From contig CAIIXF020000003.1 in the NCBI GenBank assembly GCA_903813345.2, forward strand, positions 18,366,931 to 18,430,930: a stretch of 64,000 nt of DNA, given 5' to 3'. Made by a program: the position numbers and the translations under genes. Position 1 is the stretch's first letter, and the number at the start of each line of letters is the position of its first letter. The notes beneath the pieces were generated by a model. The model was not told the origin of the DNA. It did no database searches and saw only the letters and a list, made by a program, of their open reading frames with translations. The stretch comes from Owenia fusiformis (taxonomy: Eukaryota; Annelida; Polychaeta; Sabellida; Oweniidae). This document shows, piece after piece, positions 56,101-64,000 of this stretch.

Positions 56101-59100
56101 AGTCTCTCAACGAAGGCAAATCTCAGGCTGGCCTGAAATAAAATAACTAAGTCTGGAATCAACTTAGTTCCTCAATCAGGCTGGAGTTATATAAACTAAG
56201 TCTGGAAATGACAAAGTTCCTCGATCCAGCAGTAATTCTTCAATCGGGCTGAAATATTCTAAACTATGTCTGGAAGTGACAAAGTTCCTCAATATGTGGA
56301 ATCTACCCAAGATTCCCAGTAGTTCCCAAATAAATTAAGTGTCTCGTACTTAGTTTCCATCAAAGTCATCCAGGTCGGGGGTGACACTATTCAACGTCCC
56401 CAACAGGCAACATCGAAGAAGATCCTCTAAGTTCCTCAATATGTGGAATCTGCCTAAGATTCCCAGTAGTTCTTAAATAAACTAAGTGTCTCGTACTTAG
56501 TTTCCAACAAAGTCATCCAGATCGGGGGTGACACTATTCAACGTCCCCAACAGGCAACATCGATGAAGATCCTCTAAGTTCCTCAATATGTGGAATCTGC
56601 CTAAGATTCCCAGTAGCTCCTAAATAAACTAAGTGTCTCATACTTAGTTCCTCAATATGTGGAATCTGCCTAAGATTCCCAGTAGCTCCTAAATAAACTA
56701 AGTGTCTCGTACTTATTTCCTCAATATGTGGAATCTGCCTAAGATTCCCAGTAGCTCCTAAATCGATGAAGATCCTCTAAGTTCCTCAATATGTGGAATC
56801 TGCCTAAGATTCCCAGTAGCTCCTAAATCGATGAAGATCCTTTAAGTTCTTCAATATGTGGAATCTGCCTAAGATTCCCAGTAGCTTCTAAATCGATGAA
56901 GATCCTCTAAGTTCCTCAATATGTGGAATCTGCCTAAGATTCCCAGTAGCTCCTAAATCGATGAAGATCCTTTAAGTTCTTCAATATGTGGAATCTGCCT
57001 AAGATTCCCAGTAGCTCCTAAATCGATGAAGATCCTCTAAGTTCCTCAATATGTGGAATCTGCCTAAGATTCCCAGTAGCTCCTAAATCGATGAAGATCC
57101 TTTAAGTTCCTCAATATGTGGAATCTGCCTAAGATTCCCAGTAGCTCCTAAATCGATGAAGATCCTCTAAGTTCCTCAATATGTGGAATCTGCCTAAGAT
57201 TCCCACTAGCTCCTAAATCGATGAAGATCCTCTAAGTTCCTCAATATGTGGAATCTGCCTAAGATTCCCTGGTAGCTCCCAAATAAACTAAGTGTCTCGT
57301 ACTTAGTTTTCATTAAGTCATCCAGGTTGAGTGAAAATATTCCAAGTTCCTCAACAGCTCCTCCAAATGAGCTAAGTTTCTGGTACTTATTCTCAATCAG
57401 GCTTCAGTTATATAAACAATGTCGGGAAATGACAGAGTTTCTCAGTCTAGCAGTAATTCCTCAATCAGGCTGGAATATTATGAACTTTGTCTGGAAATAG
57501 CAAAGTTCCTCAGTCAAGCAGTATTTCTTCAGTAAGGCTGGAATATTGTATAAACTATGTCGGGAAAGGACAGAGTTTCTCAATCCAGCTGTACTTCCTC
57601 AATCAGGCTGGAATATTCCTCAATCCAGCAGAGTCCTTCAAACAGGCTGGAGTTGTATCAACTATGTCGGGAAATGACAGAGTTTCTCAGTCCAGCTGTA
57701 TTTCTTCAGTCAGACTGGAATATTATGAACTTTGTCTGGAAATGGCAAAGTTCCTCAGTCCAGCAGTATTTCTTCAGTAAGGCTGGAATATTGTATAAAC
57801 TATGTCGGGAAAGGACAGAGTTTCTCAATCCAGCTGTACTTCCTCAATCAGACTGGAATATTCCTCAATCCAGCAGAGTCCTTCAAACAGGCTGGAATAT
57901 TGTATAAACTATGTCGGGAAACGACAGAGATTCTCAATCCAGAAAAGTTCCTCAATCAGGCTGGAATATTATGAACTTTGTCTGGAAATGGCAAAGTTCC
58001 TCAGTCCAGCAGTATTACTTCAGTCAGGCTGGAGTATTGTATAAACTATGTCGGGAAATGACAAAGTTTCTCAATCCAGCAAAGTTCCTCAATCAGGCTG
58101 GAATATTATGAACTTTGTCTGGAAATGGCAAAGTTCCTCAGTCCAGCAGTATTTCTTCAGTCAGCAAATTGATGAAAAATAATCGATCTAAAAAAAATGG
58201 CTAAGTTTCTCAAGTTAGCTAAATTATGAAAAGAATAATGTAAGTTTCTCAATCTCAAAAATATCAAAGTTTCTCAAGTTAGCTAAATTATGAAAAGAAT
58301 AATGTAAGTTTCTCGATCTCAAAAATGGCAAAGTTTCTCAAGTTAACAATTGATTTCGAAAAATGGCAAAGTTTCTCAAGTTAACAATAGAAAAACAAGT
58401 TACTTAATAACACCTGAAAATACAAGTTTCTGGCACTCCTTCTCAATCAGGCTGGAATAATATAAACTAAGTCTGGTAATGACAAAGTTTCTCGGTCCAG
58501 CAGTAATTCTTCAATCGGGCTGAAATATTCTAAAACTTTGCCTGGAAATGACAAAGTTTCTTGGTTCAGCAGTATTTCATCAAACGGGCTGGAATATTCT
58601 AAACTATGCCTGGAATTGACAAAGTTTCTCGGTCCAGCTGTATTTCATCAAACGGGCTGGAATATTCTAAACTATGCCTGAAATTGACAAAGTTTCTCGG
58701 TCCAGCAGTAATTCTTCAATCGGGCTGAAATATTCTAAAACTTTGCCTGGAAATGACAAAGTTTCTCGGTTCAGCAGTATTTCATCAAACGGGCTGGAAT
58801 ATTCTAAACTATGCCTGGAATTGACAAAGTTTCTCGGTCCAGCTGTATTTCTTCAGTCAGGCTGGAGTTATCTAGACTATGTCTGGAAATGACAAAGTTC
58901 CTCGATCCAGCAGTATTTCTTCAAACAGGCTGGAATATTCTAAACTATGTCTGGAAATGACAAAGTTCCTCGATCCAGCAAATCTTCTAAGTTTCTCATC
59001 AATTCCCAAATGAAACACTGGCACGGGAGATGTGTTCCAATCAAAAGTTGCCTACGTGTCTGGCTTGTTGTATGCTCACTCCGTATTTATACCCCTGACA

Positions 59101-62100
59101 TGTATGGAACATGTAGTATGATCACGTGAATGGCTGATGCAATACCTCGTCACCGGATGTAATCACTGAATCAGGATATTAGTTTCGTAAAAATAACTGG
59201 CTTCACTTACAAATCACGATCTCGGCTTTTACACCCAATATCAATACATGTTTGGTACATAATCAACAAGATTATAGTATACACTCAATAAATATAACCA
59301 TAAATGATCGCTATCTAGTCTAATTACGCTTCGATTTGATCGAATTGAAAACAGGAAGTGATAATTTCTGTAAAATGATAGTCAAGAGTTCTCGATCAAC
59401 CGTAACCATAGTCACTGGTAAAACTACCCGATCAACATTAACTAAATCTGAACTCGATAAAATAAAAAGTTGCTAACACCTCTGTAAGTACAAATAAAGT
59501 GCTTTAATCGATACTACAATCAAAGATCTTAATAATCTCAACTGTGAAGCACTTAAATCCCAAAAAATTAAAATCAAAATTTTGTTACAATATTTTAAAT
59601 AAAAACAATTTTAGGTGAAAAAACAATTTGGATAGACAAAAATACAAACACCTAGTAAGGAAAAATTTAAGAAAGGTTCAACACTGTGGCTAGTGTATCT
59701 ATGTGGATGCTGTCATTTATATGCAATGTATCGTGGGTGGTCGCCTCTGTACTCTTCAATGAGAGATATTTACTCATCCGTGTATATCATGCTTCATTGA
59801 TTTACAAAACCAAAGCTATGCTATAAACACACATTCTCTGATATTTTTACGAAGAATAGATAACTCAAACGAGTTCACTCGACCAGTTTTATCATCTCGC
59901 TCATAGCTGTGAGCTGTGTATAATTTGCCATAGGTTTACCTTATAATGGGGAATAAAAATTTCAAGTAATATAATTATTTCACGTACACAAATATGTCTG
60001 TGTCAAGTAAAATACAAATACAATGCGTTTTATAATATTTTTTGGGTTATGGTATGAAATATCCGCTCTAAAAAACCAATTTAATTATGTGTATCATGTG
60101 GATTAGTAGACGTTCTGAATGGATTCAATGAACAGACTGGCTAGGTTTTAATTGAATCATTTTGAATGTGTGTATTTTAAATATTTTAATCCACAGTGTC
60201 CAAAAACAATAATAATGCTATATTGGTAATTGGAAAGATTCCACTTACCACGATTTCAAAAAAATTGTAAATAGATAATGTTATTCCTGAATTTGTTTCA
60301 AGGAATCTGTAGGCTCGTTCAGCTGAGCTGACAAAATTGTCAAGATTTACGGATGGTCCATATGTTGGCTGCTCATTGTCACTTTTAAGGAATGTTAATG
60401 GCTCTGAAACTTGTGGCCTTGCCCAAGTCGGTACTTATTTACTTATCTGATCTTGAATTATTGCCACCTTGTACAATCCAATGCATCATCGCTGATATTA
60501 TGCTAAGTTATTCAGTGGTTCCGAGATTCCCATAATACCTACGCTTCCTACGGGTATCGCAAAACCTTATTAATTGACAAGATCGCATGGACACGACGTG
60601 TGACTTCAGGCTGATTGACCAATCAAAACGTTATCTGATCTGATCGAGTGTTTCTTGAGAGTTACAATATATTATGTTATTAAATGTACATTGGAATGTA
60701 AGCAGTCATAATACTCGTATAAATGAAATCGTGTAATTCAATGTTAATTCAAAATCAAAACTGAATTCGCGATGGAAATGCAAGAAGACCTAGTCCGGCA
60801 ATGTAGGGCCGTCGTTGATTGGTCAAATTTTACCGACAATAACATTGGGTCGGTAAAGCACGTGGCTTTCTCTTGGGTACAAGGCGGTCATAATATAAAT
60901 CAAGAAAAGTAAAAGAGACCGACTTGGGCAAGGCTATGAAACTTGATTTGTGGGTATTCCAGTGGGTTGATGGGTCTTTGGCTCTGAATTCACTTCATTG
61001 GCGTACCTAATTTCAACATTTTCATTGTCATCATTACATGACACGATATGGACCCGATTTTCAAATTAACAGTATTAGGGATAAAACCATAGTTTTTTCA
61101 TCTGTAATGGCATTTTCCAGTTGATGGGTTTATATATAGTATTTTCAATTCTTAATGAGGGTGTCTTGTAATGATGTGGCTAATTACTTTACTGAATGAG
61201 GAATGTTTATCCAAACAATGGATACAAAGAAAATCTGGCCAGTTGTCCATCAGTAAATAAATCATCATGATAAAAGTATAATTTATTATAGCATCCATTT
61301 GTTACCGTTCTGAATCCAAATGATACATAGTGGCATCATAGTGGCAAATGCAACATATTTTTGCAATGATCCCATTCCCTATAATGTACGCGAGCACCCA
61401 CGATACATTGCATATAAATGACTTCATCCACATAGATCGACTAGCCACAGTGTTCAACAATTACAAACTGCTATATGTAGCTCAGCAGTTTGGGACAATT
61501 GTTGTCTAGAAGTTATCAAGTTATCGCCGGTGGATAGGTGTTTCCTGACTTCTTCAGTTATCTATTAATGCAACACGTTATTTCAGAAAGATAACTGTAT
61601 TGTCACTACTTCAGTTATCTATTAAATGCAACTAGTAATTTCAGAAAGATAATCGTATTTTCAATTCTTCAGTATCTATCAATGCAACTTGTTATTTCAG
61701 AAAGATATCTGTATTTTCACGACTTCAGTTATCTATTAATGTAACTAGTTATTCCAGAAAGATAACTGACTGTATTCTTACTATATCAGTTATCTATTAA
61801 TGCAACTAGTTCTTTCAGAAAGATAGCTGTATTCTCACTACTTTCTTTATCTACGAATGCACCTAGTTATTTCAGAAAGATAGTTGTATTCTCACTACTT
61901 TAGTTTTCTATTAATGCAATAAGTAGGTCTATCTTAAATCGTTCAGTTACTGTATCTATGAATGCATTAAGTAATCTTAGCTAATGTACATGTATAATGC
62001 AAAATGCGTTTGGGAACAACTCGACGATTATGAACATAAAAATGTTAAAATAAGCAAATAAGCATTGCAAAATGAGATAACTAGATTGTTGTGGTCAGTA

Positions 62101-62338
62101 ACTTTGTGGCCAACGACTCTTTCACTTTTACGATTAAGACCTATTTTTGGATGTAAGCGTCATTTCTCAGAAGATGACTACACCCGTTGAAGTAATATTC
62201 TAAAAATGTACTTACCTCTTGTGCGGCAATGATCTGTGCACATTTCAACTGTCATCAGTGAGTTTTCATAACCGTTCTGTATACCAAGCCCATGCATATC
62301 ACGTGAGTTAGTATCTTTGAAGCAACCCAAATAGAAGG
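50122..62338 (-). CDS. WSC-domain protein, last two exons seen (5' part missing)
   Basis: Exon 62338-62216 (acceptor TTTTCCAG/CC, donor AGAG/GTAAGT) and terminal exon 50288-50122 (acceptor TTTATCAG/GT) join in phase 1 and complete one WSC domain: FYLGCFKDTNSRDM, LMTVEMCTDHCRTRG, then FKYAGLQYARHCFCGDKFGK, DSECRMTCQGDPSQNCG, ARNSVYLIR and stop. All the usual WSC cysteines seem present. WSC domains are extracellular, carbohydrate-binding modules; such proteins in invertebrates are often secreted or membrane-bound multi-domain proteins. Upstream exons should lie beyond 62338 or outside the window and were not found. The exons are separated by an 11.9-kb intron that contains a whole LTR element (50439-59589) only about 150 bases upstream of the terminal exon in gene sense. 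Confidence 0.85.
50439..54201 (-). repeat. LTR (3' LTR in element sense), 3.76 kb, satellite-filled
   Basis: Contains about 11 copies of a 65-bp unit (aagttcctcaatatgtggaa / ctaagattcccagtagctcc) at about 51489-52195, then a field of about 70-bp units (caggctggaatattatgaac / tggcaaagttcctcagtcc) to about 53590. The frames MSGN... and similar are spurious translations of these units. Confidence 0.85.
54525..55223 (-). CDS. Gag-like frame of the LTR element (fossil)
   Basis: 232 codons. A glutamine-rich coiled-coil region is followed by a CCHC zinc knuckle (CYYCHKFDHRIADC, spacing CX2CX4HX4C) and a short RAQE repeat. It resembles the nucleic-acid-binding end of Gypsy-type gag. Whether it is translated is unknown. 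Confidence 0.6.
   Translation of the reverse strand: MMNETVVAQQRQIQMLTEAQQKCMMQVLETQQSLMMGFRESLQIQIDSISKLAEQFQVSKETQERQLQDMRNRLVEDFQKLKCSHVNGQEKGDGVDKTNQMLEEMGKDIQGQEEYPEKPKKTQVLEKPSQYTVESKGSTFRNLECYYCHKFDHRIADCYSRRRAQERAQERAQERAPEVHERRSHVATGRYLSPKDKGVVSARDTKRMVAPERVCDTDSYGRNNHHSLTKRQ
55704..59589 (-). repeat. LTR (5' LTR in element sense), 3.89 kb, satellite-filled
   Basis: Almost identical to the other LTR apart from satellite copy number: about eight 65-bp units here, but extra copies of the 70-bp type around 57400-57720. Confidence 0.85.
59655..61465. repeat. Region bounded by inverted repeats of about 80 bp
   Basis: 59655-59735 (caacactgtggctagt; tttatatgcaatgtatcgtg) recurs inverted at 61385-61465. 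A second inverted pair lies inside (60388-60440 and 60905-60945; cttgcccaagtcgg). Possibly an old transposon or a rearranged duplication within the WSC intron. A candidate minus-strand exon at 60403-60249 lies inside. Confidence 0.55.
61540..61930 (+). repeat. Tandem repeat, about 58-bp unit, about 7 copies
   Basis: The unit runs cagttatctattaatgcaac, tagttatttcagaaagata and actgtattctcactactt; the copies have diverged by 10 percent or more and by small indels. Intronic. Confidence 0.85.
61931..62215. other. Intronic spacer
   Basis: No feature recognised before the WSC exon. Confidence 0.3.
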
Positions 62339-62377
62339 CTGGAAAAGAAAACACAGTATATTTTACCCATGTTTTAT

Positions 62378-62640
62378 ACAGGGTGGGCCAGAAAACGCCA
62401 CTTTTTTTCAAGACACTATAACTTTTTCATTTTTCAATCTACCATCCTCCTAAGCAATTGTCCGGAACCCGTATATTCTGGATTTTGAAGCCCTGTGATC
62501 GGAGGATGCCAACCTACATACACCAGTAATAAAAAAATATAACAAGTCCTTCAACTTGAATTGTATTTGATCTAAAAGAGGAATTTGATCGGTCCGCCAA
62601 CCTCTTTGATGATAGCCTTAAAGTCTTAGTCGCAATCCTG
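62378..62640 (+). mobile_element. Mariner-type end fragment
   Basis: TATACAGGGTGGGCCAGAAA is the inverted counterpart of the right end of the maT remnant (ggcccaccctgta at 14210-14222). It begins about 40 bases upstream, in gene sense, of the WSC exon. No transposase and no right end were recognised, so the 3' limit given is a guess. Confidence 0.45.
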
Positions 62641-62879
62641 ATATAGCAGTATCAATGAAATGTTGACTAAGTTTCTTTTTACCTGTCTTAATTACCAATT
62701 GAGCAATTTTTGCAATTGGATACCTTTATACCATCTCCTGGATACCTTCCTGTACCCTATACTCACTGGGGTTTACATCAGGACTATTAGCTCGGTGGTC
62801 ATAAGGCCATATCAGTTCAGGTACATTATGCAAATTCTGTTAATTTCTCATGGCACATCATATGTTTAAGTTTAGTTTT
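62641..62879. other. Spacer
   Basis: Nothing recognised. Confidence 0.3.
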
Positions 62880-64000
62880 TATGGTTCATTTATTGAAATC
62901 ATATATATATAATACATTAACAGGGCCTAGGCGAAAGCATTATTGGCCCTGTGAGAATACAACATACAAATTATTACAGATGGCTTTTTGTTGAAACAAC
63001 TGATTAAATGTTATAAATTGATAATTCAAATAATTTCCATTATTTTACAGAGAAAGTTAGTAAAAATCTTAAATACACAACCTTTGATTTTGTTATTCAC
63101 TAAATCATCTCCAAACAAAAGTGTATTGGTCTTTTGTTCTAAAGTGCATCCAATTAAAAAGAAATGGTTCAGTTCTGGCATCACCCTAAGCTCCCCCCAA
63201 AGTTCTTCTCTTTCTTTAACTAACAGCGGGCAATTGAAGATAAGGTGTTTTGAAGTTTGTTCTCTGTAGCCACATAAGCATTTTGGACTTTCTAATCTCT
63301 AAAATTATGTAAGAAAAAATGGCCAGAGAAAATAAAATCACATCTAATACGATTTAAGAATATTTCACTCTTTCGTGATAGTTCTAACTGAGATGTAGGT
63401 AATGGTAAATTTTTATCTTTAAGATGAGTTTTGACACTTCTCTTAAAACTAGCAAAACTTTTACTTTCTTTTTGATCAGTTGGGAGCTTTTCCCATAAAC
63501 GTATTGCTCTAGTAACTGGAGATTTGGAAAAGGAGCCAATTGGCTTTGGGGCAGTAAAATGTCTAATCCTTCTAAGGTTCACATTTTGTACCGGATTTCT
63601 ATGCTGGTCAAAAATTCTTTGAAGGTATGAGGGGACAGTCTTGTTTTTAACCTGGTACATTAACTTTAAATATTTTTCATCTGGTCTAGTAGACAGTTCA
63701 TTCCAATTTAATGATTTAAATAATTTAGTTTTTGAGGTTCCTTGAATACACCCACTTATTAGTAAGGCAGCTCTATAATGCACCTGATCAAGTTTAGCAA
63801 GGTCATATTTAGTCGCTTTTTCAAATAAAATACTTCCATATTCCATTTTGGGGAGTATAAATGACAGATACATTTTTTCTAAATGTTTTGATCTTATTTT
63901 GTTTTTTAGAGCTTTCAAAGGATTTAACATTGTGTTACATTTATCAATAGTTTCTAGTATATGAGGCCTAAAAGATAAGTGTTCATCTAATATTATTCCT
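62880..64000 (-). mobile_element. LINE, 3' half (jockey/I-like), continues past the window
   Basis: Minus strand. The long frame 63930-63292 encodes the post-catalytic thumb/connection region of a non-LTR retrotransposon: YLSFILPKMEYGSILFEKAT, LDQVHYRAALLISG, PSYLQRIF, AIRLWEKLP, SFKRSVKTHL. In the next frame, after one small indel near 63300, the typical C-terminal zinc motif follows (SPKCLCGYREQTSKHLIFNC). The 3' UTR (62880-62980) holds a short stem, CAGGGCC...GGCCCTG. The catalytic domain lies outside the window. At least one frame break is visible. Confidence 0.82.

Larger units (their letters stand above)
50439..59589 (-). mobile_element. Gag-only LTR retroelement (LARD-like), probably Gypsy-related, minus strand
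   Basis: Two very long direct repeats (50439-54201 and 55704-59589) have TGTAAC...GTTACA ends and enclose 1.5 kb. The flanks share a 4-bp duplication, ATAT. Read on the minus strand, the 5' LTR is followed by TGGTGGCAGCGGTGGGAT, a plausible tRNA primer site, and the 3' LTR is preceded by a purine tract (GGATTGGAGGAG). The interior has gag-like frames only (a charged N-terminal frame at 55254-55646 and a coiled-coil/zinc-knuckle frame at 54525-55223). No protease, reverse transcriptase or integrase was seen, so it is non-autonomous. The near-identity of the LTRs points to a recent insertion. It sits in an intron of the WSC gene in the same orientation. Confidence 0.82.

Noticed and set aside
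52254-59129. Repeated frames beginning MSGN or MSGK
   Set aside because: Satellite units of the LTRs; identical in both LTRs because the LTRs are copies.

Overview
The window is from a metazoan nuclear genome. It is AT-rich, its genes are split by GT-AG introns, and repeats and small DNA transposons fill most of the space. The gene content (PAN plus fibrinogen-like lectin, IFI44-like GTPase, secreted olfactomedin protein, WSC-domain protein, mucin-like receptor), the Helitron-like elements with internal satellite cores, and a maT-type mariner fit a marine invertebrate, most likely a lophotrochozoan such as a bivalve. This placement is an inference from family content and was not tested.

Layout. 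1-13440: a head-to-tail train of seven satellite-cored elements, each ending in a short hairpin followed by CTAG, read here as non-autonomous Helitron-like elements; their cores are saturated with AGGTCA half-sites. 13441-14222: remnant of a maT (DD37D) mariner. 14641-15906 (+): two-exon secreted PAN/fibrinogen-like protein. 16664-22365: a foldback element, other inverted-repeat elements, minisatellites and an internally deleted mariner. 23948-25327 (-): single-exon mucin-like membrane protein with repeated YxN tyrosine motifs in its tail. 26733-28570: broken LINE next to an inverted duplication. 28933-32170 (-): complete seven-exon IFI44-like GTPase (TLDc + G domain). 33110-36667 (+): coiled-coil gene whose predicted stop overlaps the start codon of a second small alpha/beta-type ORF (TAATG). 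37085-38207: broken olfactomedin copy invaded by two MITEs. 40391-46338 (+): complete five-exon olfactomedin gene whose last intron carries two nearly identical 660-bp repeats. 48740-49915: inverted pair of unknown coding fragments around a MITE. 50122-62338 (-): last two seen exons of a WSC-domain gene, split by a 12-kb intron into which a young gag-only LTR element (3.8-kb LTRs built of satellites) has inserted. 62880-64000 (-): 3' half of a LINE.

The host genes are unrelated in sequence but share a theme: secreted or surface recognition proteins plus an IFI44-like GTPase, as often seen in expanded invertebrate immune repertoires. They do not form an operon. The IFI44-like and coiled-coil genes are divergent, with about 0.9 kb between their recognised coding parts. 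Exon coordinates come from reading splice sites and checking codon phase by hand; no transcript evidence was available.
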